A stretch of DNA of 6,583 nucleotides, taken from assembly GCA_030591745.1 (NCBI GenBank), contig JAUVAM010000229.1, forward strand, positions 1 through 6,583. Direction: 5' to 3'. Shown piece after piece: positions 1 to 6,419 of the stretch. Under the pieces are notes generated by a model, which worked only from the letters and a program-made list of their open reading frames with translations, searched no databases and was not told the origin of the DNA. Source of the DNA: Deltaproteobacteria bacterium. Lineage in GTDB: Bacteria > Myxococcota > B64-G9. The translations under genes and the position numbers were made by a program. Position 1 is the first letter of the stretch. The number at the start of each line of letters is the position of its first letter.

Positions 1-574
1 ACAGGATGACACACATCCAGATTGCAGCTTCGATAACAAGCGAATGTTCAGATGTCTTTAGGCTTTCGATGAGTTGGTTGGCAGTTTCCTCTCGGCCGTA
101 CATTTGTCGAAGGGTGCCCGCCCTGAGATCCTGCTGAAGCACTTCCCATCCGATGAGTGCTCCTGCTGCATTGACGCCCAACCCAAGCAGATTGCCGCAA
201 AGACCAGGATGGGTCTGGTGGCGACCTTTCCACCAACTGAAGAGCAGGCTGAAGAGGCCGATGATGGACAAGATGACGAGTGAGGCCGCCGCGAAAAATC
301 GAAGCGATCCAATTTGACAAAACGTGCCGCATTCCTTGGCAAGTAGTCTGTGGGCTTCCGAGGGACTGAAGGGTTCAAAGGGAGCGATTCGGTTTAGGTG
401 AATTCCAATCACCAGCAAGATGACCATGATGATTGGCGACAGAATGGCTGTTGCTTTGCCTGCTTGAGCCGTCTTCGAAAGGGCGTCTTTTGGCTTGCCG
501 AAAATCGCGATTATTATGAAGACCAATTGCCATAGCAGTAGAACGCCCGCGGTGATCGTAATGACCATTCTCAT
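1..574 (-). CDS. Multi-pass membrane protein of unknown function, 3' end outside window
   Basis: An open frame of 191 codons runs from an ATG at 574-572 to the left window edge without a stop, so the C-terminus is missing. I read it directly from the complementary strand. Hydrophobic segments lie near residues 4-25, 43-60, 92-114 and 126-144, and a fifth begins at about 178 (SLVIEAAIWMCVIL at the edge). A polar stretch at 61-90 holds two cysteines (ECGTFC, 82-86), and a charged stretch at 148-175 includes RQMYGREE. The start lies 2 bases after the TGA of the upstream membrane gene and has no good Shine-Dalgarno of its own, so translation is probably coupled; ATG at 568 (residue 3) is an alternative. 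The other two minus-strand frames also stay open for about 95-105 codons, but they lack hydrophobic periodicity and stop. I do not recognise the family. It is probably an inner-membrane protein acting with its neighbour. Confidence 0.7.
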   Translation of the reverse strand, partial: MRMVITITAGVLLLWQLVFIIIAIFGKPKDALSKTAQAGKATAILSPIIMVILLVIGIHLNRIAPFEPFSPSEAHRLLAKECGTFCQIGSLRFFAAASLVILSIIGLFSLLFSWWKGRHQTHPGLCGNLLGLGVNAAGALIGWEVLQQDLRAGTLRQMYGREETANQLIESLKTSEHSLVIEAAIWMCVIL

Positions 575-576
575 CG

Positions 577-1077
577 TCACACCAGCCAAGCAGAAAGAGT
601 AAACAGAAAGAAGTCAAAATCCAGATACGACAACAAGGAGGAGCACAGAAGGCCAAGTCCGACGCCGATGCAAAGCGTTGTCGGAATTGAAGGTGCAATG
701 GCAGCGCCTGCTTGCTGGTCTTTGCTTGGCAAAGTAAGCCCACGAAAAAGCAAGAACCCGTTCAGCAATATCGGAATGGCCACGCCGAAGCCGGCATAAG
801 TGAGCGGTTTCATGGCCACAAAAATCATCGCCTGCTGGACGGTGAACTTGTTTGCCGGTGATGCCGCGGAGACGCATTCAGGCACCACCGACAAGCCGCT
901 TCGATAGGCAAACCAAGCGGCCAAAAGCAGGATCAGAATGGTGCCAAGTCCAGCCCAGCAAAACCGCAAAGTGGTTTCTGGTCGTTTTTTCGTCAGGGAG
1001 AGAATGACCCCCGCGATGGCCAAGACATGAGCCAAGACGCCCAGCGAGATGATTCCGATTTCAAAAGCCAAGCTCAT
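577..1077 (-). CDS. Small four-helix membrane protein of unknown function
   Basis: This 166-residue protein starts MSLAFEIGII and ends FTLSAWLV. It is dominated by hydrophobic segments near residues 7-29, 41-59 and 92-112, followed by a long hydrophobic end at 134-165 that may be one or two helices. A lysine/arginine-rich turn (TKKRPE, 29-34) follows helix 1, suggesting that this loop is cytoplasmic. The start at 1077 has a clear Shine-Dalgarno (GGGAG at 1089-1085, 7 bases away). The same frame stays open upstream to 1557, but that stretch is arginine/proline-rich and is a shadow of the polyprenyl synthase gene. The gene begins 35 bases after the synthase stop and its own stop is 2 bases before the next membrane gene, so the three probably form one transcript. 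No family was recognised. The topology resembles that of the following gene, so the two may be diverged duplicates forming a heteromer; that is inference. Confidence 0.75.
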   Translation of the reverse strand: MSLAFEIGIISLGVLAHVLAIAGVILSLTKKRPETTLRFCWAGLGTILILLLAAWFAYRSGLSVVPECVSAASPANKFTVQQAMIFVAMKPLTYAGFGVAIPILLNGFLLFRGLTLPSKDQQAGAAIAPSIPTTLCIGVGLGLLCSSLLSYLDFDFFLFTLSAWLV

Positions 1078-1112
1078 GAGGATTCTCCCGAGGAAGCGCC
1101 TTGGGCCGGGCC

Positions 1113-2186
1113 TCAGCCGTCGATGCGGTCGACTACGTAATCGGATAATTCGGCGAGGCTGTCTCTGTGGGGTCCGGCGGGGAGGTGTTTTAGTGCGTCT
1201 TTGGCTTGGCCTGCGTAGTCGCGGGCTTGGGATAGGGCCCGGGGTACGGCTTGGCTGTCGCGTACGCGATTTAGAATCCAAAGGGCGCCGGCTGTGTCGG
1301 TGGCCTCGTGGCTGGCGGCGCTTACTTTTTCTCGAAGGCCTGGGTCGGTTTCGCAGGCCAGCAACAAGGGCAGGGTGGCTTTTCCTTGTAAGAGATCGTT
1401 GGCCAGATCCTTGCCGCTGTCTTCGGATGGCGTGATGTAGTCCGAGACGTCGTCGGCCACCTGGAAGGCCATGCCGAAGGCCCGGCCGAAGCGGGCGGCC
1501 TGTTCGGCCTGCGCGCCGCGGGCACCGTCTTTGGGACAAGCACCGGCCCGGGCACACCAGGCGAAAAGTCCGGCGGTTTTGCCGTCGATGATCGATACGT
1601 ATTCATCGTGGGAGAGCTGGAGCTGACCCGAGCGGATGAGCTGTAAGACTTCGCCTTCGGCCATGGCGCTCAGGGTCCGGCTCAGTTCCTGCACCAGGTC
1701 CAGATCGCCGTGATGGACCACAAGGCTCAGGCCCTGGGCCAAAAGAAAGTCGCCCACCAGGACGCTGGCCGCGTTGCCGAAAACCTTGGGTGCCGCCGGG
1801 ACGCCACGCCGGAGTTCGCTTCGATCCACCACGTCGTCATGCAAGAGGCTGGCGTTGTGGAAGAGTTCGCTCGCCACGCCCAGATCGGCCACGCGCTCGG
1901 CGTCCACGTCTAAAACACGCGCCGTCAGCAAAAGGAGGACCGGGCGGATGCGTTTGCCGCCGGCGCCGATCAGGTGATTCGATACCTCGGGGATGAGCTC
2001 CACGCTGGACAGAAAGGTCTGCTCCAGGCGGGACTCCACCCTGGCCATGGTCGGGCCCAGGAGGTCGTAGGCCTTCTCGACTGGGTGATGATCGGGTTTT
2101 TGAATGGCGGTCTCCAACACGGCCAACTCGTACCATCGGCTTGTTAAGCTGTCAATGTTACCCAGCCTGCTCAATTGACCTGCCAT
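1113..2186 (-). CDS. ispB: Long-chain polyprenyl diphosphate synthase (IspB-like)
   Basis: This cytoplasmic trans-prenyltransferase adds isopentenyl diphosphate units to an allylic primer, probably to make the side chain of ubiquinone or menaquinone. With the ATG at 2186 it has 357 residues. All the family motifs are visible: GAGGKRIRP (74-82), first aspartate-rich motif DDVVD (117-121) followed by RR (126-127), GEVLQL (168-173), KT (203-204), second aspartate-rich motif DDVSD (235-239) after FQ, and GKDLANDLLQGK (248-259). Small residues A112 and S113 lie five and four positions before the first motif. That favours a long-chain product over farnesyl or geranylgeranyl, but exact chain length cannot be read. 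The start is uncertain: the ATG has only a weak CAGG upstream, and the N-terminus is about 30 residues longer than E. coli IspB. GTG at 2120 would give 335 residues and ATG at 2048 would give 311. It heads the leftward run with the two membrane genes. Confidence 0.93.
   Translation of the reverse strand: MAGQLSRLGNIDSLTSRWYELAVLETAIQKPDHHPVEKAYDLLGPTMARVESRLEQTFLSSVELIPEVSNHLIGAGGKRIRPVLLLLTARVLDVDAERVADLGVASELFHNASLLHDDVVDRSELRRGVPAAPKVFGNAASVLVGDFLLAQGLSLVVHHGDLDLVQELSRTLSAMAEGEVLQLIRSGQLQLSHDEYVSIIDGKTAGLFAWCARAGACPKDGARGAQAEQAARFGRAFGMAFQVADDVSDYITPSEDSGKDLANDLLQGKATLPLLLACETDPGLREKVSAASHEATDTAGALWILNRVRDSQAVPRALSQARDYAGQAKDALKHLPAGPHRDSLAELSDYVVDRIDG
2127..2155 (-). promoter_or_regulatory. 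Candidate sigma-70 promoter for ispB-like gene
   Basis: On the minus strand a perfect TTGACA (2155-2150) is followed by a 17-base spacer and TACGAG (2132-2127), which matches only three of six bases of the -10 consensus. The predicted transcript start, about 7 bases on, falls at or next to the GTG codon at 2120. If real, the promoter lies inside the longest version of the synthase frame and supports a shorter protein. The -35 is convincing and the -10 is weak. Confidence 0.35.
2139..2149. repeat. Short inverted repeat in divergent control region
   Basis: GCTT (2139-2142) and AAGC (2146-2149) form a perfect inverted repeat around a GTT loop. It sits entirely in the spacer of the candidate leftward promoter, where an operator could lie. 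With 4-base arms it could easily occur by chance. Confidence 0.2.
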
Positions 2187-2191
2187 GGGCG

Positions 2192-2206
2192 GACCTGTTA
2201 GAGGTC
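2192..2206 (+). promoter_or_regulatory. manA Shine-Dalgarno inside a short hairpin
   Basis: GACCT (2192-2196) and AGGTC (2202-2206) are perfectly complementary around the loop GTTAG. The ribosome binding site of manA, GAGGT at 2201-2205, lies mostly in the right arm, 6 bases before the ATG at 2212. The Shine-Dalgarno decides the start at 2212 over an in-frame ATG at 2185, which has no such site. The stem is short, and its effect on translation is inference. Confidence 0.4.
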
Positions 2207-2211
2207 ATTTC

Positions 2212-3174
2212 ATGAACCAAAGCCTGTCCGTACTGAAATTTGCTCCTCTTCTCAGGACTTTGCCCTGGGGGGGACGCAAGCTGGGCGAGCTGTTGGGCAA
2301 GACCTTGCCCGACGAACGGACTTATGGCGAGAGCTGGGAGCTGGTGGATTTGCCCGAAGCGCAAAGCCAGGTGTCGTCCGGCTCTTTGGCGGGCAGCCCT
2401 CTGGCTGAGTTGATTGCTACGCGGCGTCCCGACTTGATGGGTGAATGCGATCTTTTACAAGGCCGCTTTCCTTTGCTTTTCAAGTTCATTGATGCCCGTG
2501 AAACCTTGTCGGTGCAGGTGCACCCGGACGAGGCCGCCTGTGCCAGGCTGGGCGGTGGCGCGCGACCCAAGACCGAGGCCTGGTGCATTTTGCATGCGGA
2601 ACCAGGGGCCAAACTGTATCTGGGCCTGGTCGATGGCGTCGGCCCAGAGGAGCTGAGGCAATCTTTGACGGGTGGCGGCGTACCTGACTTGTTGAACTCG
2701 GTGGAGTGTGAGGCGGGGCAGTTTTTTTTCTTGCCCGCGGGCATGTTGCACACCATCGGCGAGGGTATTGTTTTGGCCGAGATTCAGCAGTCTTCGGACA
2801 CCACCTACCGTGTTTTCGACTGGAACCGCGTGGGTGCGGACGGCAAGCCACGGCAGTTGCATGTAGAGCAGGCCTTGGCCTGCATTGATTTTTCCTTGCG
2901 CGGTCGGATACCCACCCCATCTCCGGCTTCTGGTCGCAGCGGTCTCCGCTCGCCTTTCTTCGGTTTTGAGCGATTGATGCTTTCAAGCGGCGGCTTGGCC
3001 GTCATCGACGGTGGCCGGCCGGTCATTCTGGCCTGCATCCAGGGCAAGGGACAGGTGGAGGCGGGGGGACAGAGGATGGCCTTGGGGCTGGGTGAGACCT
3101 GTCTGTTGCCTGCCTGCGTTGCGGGTCATGTGCAGTCTGAAGAGGGCTGTGTCCTTTTGCTGGTTCGTGCCTGA
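2212..3174 (+). CDS. manA: Mannose-6-phosphate isomerase, class I
   Basis: This enzyme interconverts fructose-6-phosphate and mannose-6-phosphate in the cytoplasm, feeding GDP-mannose and mannose-derived sugars for polysaccharides or allowing mannose use. The 320-residue length is that of the short bacterial type, as in Bacillus ManA (about 315). The N-terminal LPWGG (about 17-21) and GESWE (39-43) are typical. The zinc ligands can be seen as Gln102 and His104 in SVQVHPDE, Glu122 in KTEAWCIL, and His180 in LPAGMLHTIGEG. The catalytic arginine is probably Arg200 in SSDTTYRVFDWNR. The C-terminal part (about 245-320) has the weak beta-rich pattern of the second cupin domain. I chose ATG 2212 because GAGGT lies 6 bases upstream; ATG 2185 would add nine unlikely residues. 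It is the first gene of the rightward run, diverging from the polyprenyl synthase, and the permease starts 17 bases after its stop. Confidence 0.95.
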   Translation: MNQSLSVLKFAPLLRTLPWGGRKLGELLGKTLPDERTYGESWELVDLPEAQSQVSSGSLAGSPLAELIATRRPDLMGECDLLQGRFPLLFKFIDARETLSVQVHPDEAACARLGGGARPKTEAWCILHAEPGAKLYLGLVDGVGPEELRQSLTGGGVPDLLNSVECEAGQFFFLPAGMLHTIGEGIVLAEIQQSSDTTYRVFDWNRVGADGKPRQLHVEQALACIDFSLRGRIPTPSPASGRSGLRSPFFGFERLMLSSGGLAVIDGGRPVILACIQGKGQVEAGGQRMALGLGETCLLPACVAGHVQSEEGCVLLLVRA

Positions 3175-3191
3175 AAGGGACGGGGAAAACC

Positions 3192-4751
3192 ATGGGCGAC
3201 GGCAAATCCTATCGTTTGTTTTCCAAAGGTGATCTGGGCGCATTTTTCGGGCTGATGTTGGACAACGTGACCAACCTGGTCATCCTGGCCGGCATCTTGA
3301 CCGGTGTTTTCGGCTTTCCCCTCGAGTTCATCTTCACCCACATGATTCCCGGCACGGCCCTGGGCGTCATGTTCGGCGATTTGGCCTACACCTGGATGGC
3401 ATACCGCATGGCCAAGCGGACAGGTCGGCAAGATGTGACCGCCATGCCCCTGGGGCTGGACACGCCTTCGACCATCGGCATTGCTTTTGCGGTCTTGGGT
3501 CCTGTCTACATGGAGTCCGGCGATCCCATGATCACCTGGCAGGTGGGCATGGCCACCATGATGCTCATCGGCGTGGTCAAGCTGGCCTTCAGCTTTGCCG
3601 GTGACTGGATTCGGCGCATGGTGCCCCAGGCCGGGCTTCTGGGGTCGTTGGCGGGCATCGGCGTGGCCCTCTTGGGTTTTCTGCCCATGGTGACCCTGTT
3701 CAAGATGCCGGTTGTGGGTTTGGTGGCCTTTGGTCTCGTGCTCTATTCCCTTGTGGCCAAGCAAGAGTTGCCCTTCAAGCTGCCGGGCGCGGCGGTTGCG
3801 GTCCTGGCCGGCACGGCCTTGTACTATGTGATGGGCGGCTTCGGCTGGCTGGGCCAAGACCTTCATTTGCCTGAGCTGACCTTTCGTTTCACCCCGCCCT
3901 GGCCGAGCTTGGGATTTGTCGACGGGATGGGCAGGGCGCTTGACTTCCTGCCGGTGGCCATCCCCTTCGGTCTCTTGACCATCGTGGGCGGCATCAACGT
4001 CACGGAGAGCGCCCGGGTGGCGGGTGATGATTACAATACCCGGGACATTTTGTTGGTTGAAGCAGTGGCCACCCTGATCGCCGGTGCCACCGGCGGTGTG
4101 GCCCAGTCCACGCCCTACATCGGCCATCCGGCCTACAAGGCCATGGGGGGGCGGGCAGGATACACCCTGGCCACAGGGCTCTTCATTGGCCTGGGCGGCA
4201 TCTTTGGTTTCGTGTCCATCATCGTCGACGCCTTGCCCGAGGCGGCCGTCGTGCCCATTTTGATCTTCGTGGGTTTGGAGATCGTCAGCCAGACTTTTTC
4301 TTCATGTCCCAAGGCTCATCATTCGGCAGTGTCTTTGGCTTTGCTGCCTACGGTGGCCAACCTGGTTCTCATTCAGTGGAGCACCCTGTTGGGCGATCTG
4401 AAGGTGGATTTGGCCGCCTTGCCCGCGAAGCTTGCGGCTCAGCGAGAGGTCATCATTTTGTTGGGCAACGGCTTTATTCTGACGGCCATGCTCTGGGGGG
4501 GCTTCGCAGCGCACTTGGCGGATCGTAAATTATTCAGGGCGGCTGTTTTCTTGTTTATCTGTGCCGCCTTCAGTCTTTTTGGCGTGATTCATTCCGTAGA
4601 GCCCACGGGGCGACTTTATCTGCCCTGGCTCGTGGAATCGACCATGCCCTGGCGTGTGGGTATTGGTTACGCCGCCTTTGGTCTTCTCTTGCTCTTGTTC
4701 CGTTGCATCAAGCAGCCTGACGGCGAAGGGGGTGAGGGTGTTCGCGCTTAA
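3192..4751 (+). CDS. NCS2/AzgA-like permease (xanthine/uracil/vitamin C permease family)
   Basis: This 519-residue inner-membrane transporter has about 12-14 hydrophobic segments from residue 15 to 503. It has the layout of the nucleobase-cation symporter-2 superfamily: GDLGAFFGLMLDNVTNLVIL near the N-terminus, a half-helix region QDVTAMPLGLDTPS (80-93), NVTESAR (269-275, Glu272 a likely binding-site acid), and a TM10-like region ending GGRAG (319-323), which matches the GGRTG of AzgA-type purine permeases. Where AzgA proteins usually have YIES, this one has YIGHPAY (309-315), so the substrate may not be a purine. The acid in Glu272 is retained. The start at 3192 has AAGGGA and GGGG upstream. 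It follows manA by 17 bases, and its last 14 bases overlap the next gene. The transported substrate cannot be read from sequence; nucleobases, or another small organic or inorganic anion, are possible. Confidence 0.85.
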   Translation: MGDGKSYRLFSKGDLGAFFGLMLDNVTNLVILAGILTGVFGFPLEFIFTHMIPGTALGVMFGDLAYTWMAYRMAKRTGRQDVTAMPLGLDTPSTIGIAFAVLGPVYMESGDPMITWQVGMATMMLIGVVKLAFSFAGDWIRRMVPQAGLLGSLAGIGVALLGFLPMVTLFKMPVVGLVAFGLVLYSLVAKQELPFKLPGAAVAVLAGTALYYVMGGFGWLGQDLHLPELTFRFTPPWPSLGFVDGMGRALDFLPVAIPFGLLTIVGGINVTESARVAGDDYNTRDILLVEAVATLIAGATGGVAQSTPYIGHPAYKAMGGRAGYTLATGLFIGLGGIFGFVSIIVDALPEAAVVPILIFVGLEIVSQTFSSCPKAHHSAVSLALLPTVANLVLIQWSTLLGDLKVDLAALPAKLAAQREVIILLGNGFILTAMLWGGFAAHLADRKLFRAAVFLFICAAFSLFGVIHSVEPTGRLYLPWLVESTMPWRVGIGYAAFGLLLLLFRCIKQPDGEGGEGVRA

Positions 4752-5283
4752 GCGCTTCGGACTGTGTTGGGTAGCCTTGCTTGGCTGCGTCTTGATCCCA
4801 GGATCGGCGCGAGCCGAGACGGAGGTTGGGCAGGAGGGGCGTTTCCACCTGAGTCTGGCGGCCCATGGGGCCCTGGTGGACATGGAGGAAGGCTGGGGCG
4901 GGGGCGTGGACTTGGATTTTCGTTCTGTCTGGCATCCCGTCCCGGAACTGGGGCTTGGGATTCGGCTTGGTGGGCTTTTTCCCCTGCGGGCGGGCAGCGA
5001 CCCACGAGAGACCCGGATGGCCCTTCGGGTCGTGCCGGGTGTTTGGTTGCGTTTTGGCGCGCCGGAAGCCTGGGCATACATCAACCTGGGTTTGGGCTGG
5101 GATGGGCATGTTCGTCAAGAGGGTTTGACAAACGCATTGGTGTTGGGTGCCTTGGCTGGATACGCGGTGGCGCCAAGGACCTTGCCCTTTTTCTTTGGAT
5201 TTGAGATTGCTGGAGAATTGAATTTGGCCGGCGATGAAGTTCGGGCTTTGGGGCTCGGCGGTTTCATCGGTTGGCGACTTTGA
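4738..5283 (+). CDS. Exported beta-barrel-like outer membrane protein
   Basis: A 181-residue protein starts at GTG 4738, with AAGGGGG at 4726-4732 five bases upstream. It overlaps the end of the permease by 14 bases, so translation is probably coupled. The N-terminus is a good signal peptide: KR at 5-6, a hydrophobic stretch from 7 to 22, and SARA|E with cleavage after Ala26. LLGC at 14-17 resembles a lipobox, but the hydrophobic core continues past it, so signal peptidase I is more likely. The mature part alternates hydrophobic and polar residues and is rich in glycine and aromatics (WGGGVDLDFRSVW, LGLGIRLGGLF, AYINLGLGWDG, LGLGGFIGWRL). This is what a small 8-strand outer-membrane barrel looks like. 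The final residue is Leu rather than the usual aromatic. An in-frame ATG at 4654 would add 28 residues that bury the signal, so I rejected it. No named family was recognised. Confidence 0.75.
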   Translation: MFALKRFGLCWVALLGCVLIPGSARAETEVGQEGRFHLSLAAHGALVDMEEGWGGGVDLDFRSVWHPVPELGLGIRLGGLFPLRAGSDPRETRMALRVVPGVWLRFGAPEAWAYINLGLGWDGHVRQEGLTNALVLGALAGYAVAPRTLPFFFGFEIAGELNLAGDEVRALGLGGFIGWRL

Positions 5284-5294
5284 AGGAGCGTGCC

Positions 5295-5942
5295 ATGTCG
5301 AGTGAACCTCTTTTGTCCAACCGGAAAGCCTCACAGATTTTCTTTGCCCTGTTGCACAAGCGCATGCGTCCCGCGGGCTTGGCCAGGCAGCTGGATTTTG
5401 ACAAGGAAGAAGTCGGCAAGCTTCTGGAGCGCATGGAGCGGGTGGGCATGGTCTTGCGTGACAGGGGGATCTACGAAGTGGATTGGGAGCGCTTTGTCTC
5501 CGTCTTCGTACGCAACGCCATGGCGATATACTCCACGGCCATGCCCTGGAAGTACATGCCTTATTATCTGGAGCGAGAGCCCGATGACTTCATTGAGGCC
5601 GCCTGTGCCCGGGGTGAGCGGGAGTTGGCCAAGATCAAGGTCAAGCTGTCTGACAGCGACTTGTTTCGAGCCATCATCAAGCAATATTTTCTAACTTTGG
5701 CCCAGGAGGTTTCGGCGCCGGAGGACTATTTTGATGACCTGCGGGTCGTGGATGCCGTAGACGAATTTGAGTACGGTCTGCTCAAGCTTGATCCCCTGTT
5801 GCGGCGTCATGGGCGCAAGGACGCGGACGCCAAGGAATTAGGCAAGATTCTTCGGGACTGGACTCAGCAGGTGCAGGCCTACGATACCCCCACGGGCGAG
5901 GCCCTGCGGACTGCGTTTGAGCGGGAATTGTTGGCAGAATGA
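5295..5942 (+). CDS. Cytoplasmic protein with probable winged-helix N-terminus
   Basis: This is a 215-residue soluble protein with no signal peptide or membrane segment. The ATG at 5295 is set by AAGGAG (5283-5288), 6 bases upstream; an ATG at 5271 would overlap the previous gene and lacks a site. Residues 10-62 look like a winged helix-turn-helix: KASQIFFALLHKR (helix), AGLARQLDFDKEEVGKLLERM (helix-turn-helix) and a hairpin VGMVLRDRGIYEV. The rest (about 65-215) is helical and charged, with aromatic patches at WKYMPYYLE (86-93) and EDYFDDLR (143-150). I do not recognise the C-terminal family. A transcription regulator is the simplest reading, but the wing-containing domain could mediate protein contacts instead. 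Its stop shares ATGA with a possible upstream start of the next gene. It is the only cytoplasmic protein between three exported ones, which suggests it controls or assists them. Confidence 0.75.
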   Translation: MSSEPLLSNRKASQIFFALLHKRMRPAGLARQLDFDKEEVGKLLERMERVGMVLRDRGIYEVDWERFVSVFVRNAMAIYSTAMPWKYMPYYLEREPDDFIEAACARGERELAKIKVKLSDSDLFRAIIKQYFLTLAQEVSAPEDYFDDLRVVDAVDEFEYGLLKLDPLLRRHGRKDADAKELGKILRDWTQQVQAYDTPTGEALRTAFERELLAE

Positions 5943-6004
5943 TGAGGTTGACTGCTTTGTGGGGCCGGGATACGCTTTTGGCGTTGTTCGTCAGGAGGAA
6001 TAGC

Positions 6005-6394
6005 ATGTCTTCAGGGAGAAGTTTTTCGCGGCGTTTCGTCTTGTGGTCCCTGGCGGTCAGTTTGATCGTCGTGGCCTGGACGGGTAGCGGATGCAGTCTT
6101 GACGATCCCATGATTGTGACGGGACGAGAGTTTCCTTTTGAGCGTGTCGTGGCTTTGCAAAAGGGTAAGTCCACTCGCAAGGACGTGGAGGATTTGCTGG
6201 GCCCTCCATACAAGCGAGACAAGATTAGCGAAAGCAAGGAGCGGTGGCGTTACTTTATGCGAAAAGAAGTAGTCAACCGTGTCTTCCTGATTCCCTACAG
6301 GACCGATGTTGTCCAGAAGGAGCTGCTCATCACCTTCCATGGCAACTTTATGGAATTGATGGAAAAAAGCCACGATTCCTACACTTCGAGCTGA
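6005..6394 (+). CDS. SmpA/OmlA (BamE-like) domain lipoprotein
   Basis: A 129-residue lipoprotein starts at ATG 6005, which has a strong AGGAGG (5993-5998) 6 bases upstream. An in-frame ATG at 5939 overlaps the previous stop but would give a poor signal. Residues 9-30 form the signal: RR, a hydrophobic stretch, then GSGC with Cys30 as the probable lipidated residue. Serine at +2 predicts sorting to the outer membrane, as for BamE. The glycine at -3 is not the usual leucine, so the lipobox is imperfect. After it comes the SmpA/OmlA signature: LQKGKSTRKDVEDLLGPP (51-68), then ERWRYF (79-84) and the strand KELLITFHGNFM (105-116). Family members stabilise outer-membrane assembly or act as anchored inhibitor-like beta folds. 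Known BamE proteins are about 110 residues, close to this one. Whether it is the organism's BamE or a paralogue cannot be decided here. Confidence 0.82.
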   Translation: MSSGRSFSRRFVLWSLAVSLIVVAWTGSGCSLDDPMIVTGREFPFERVVALQKGKSTRKDVEDLLGPPYKRDKISESKERWRYFMRKEVVNRVFLIPYRTDVVQKELLITFHGNFMELMEKSHDSYTSS

Positions 6395-6419
6395 CCTGGG
6401 TTTTCCGGAGGTGGATATC

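Noticed and set aside
1080..1557. In-frame upstream extension of the 166-residue membrane protein to a 326-residue frame
   Set aside because: The extra 160 residues are arginine/proline-rich and lie out of frame over the well-supported polyprenyl synthase. A Shine-Dalgarno marks the start at 1077.
2175..2204. TTGACC (2175-2180) with TAGAGG (2199-2204) as a plus-strand promoter for manA
   Set aside because: The spacer is 18 bases, the -10 matches only three of six positions, and the transcript would begin at the ATG, leaving out the good Shine-Dalgarno.
3126..4127. Long open frame on the minus strand (333 codons) opposite manA and the permease
   Set aside because: It is antisense to a clear permease, rich in His, Gln and Gly as expected for the complement of GC-biased coding DNA, with no recognisable domain or ribosome site.
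4738..4790. LLGC in the barrel protein as a lipoprotein cleavage site
   Set aside because: The hydrophobic core continues beyond the cysteine to about residue 22 and ends in a clear ARA|E signal peptidase I site.
4708..5334. Minus-strand open frame of 208 codons opposite the barrel gene
   Set aside because: It is low-complexity Pro/Gln/Lys-rich and antisense to a frame with a signal peptide and barrel pattern, so I read it as a shadow.
5939..6004. ATG at 5939, sharing ATGA with the previous stop, as the lipoprotein start
   Set aside because: The ATG at 6005 has a strong AGGAGG at ideal spacing and gives a normal-length lipoprotein signal, while the earlier start adds 22 residues before it.
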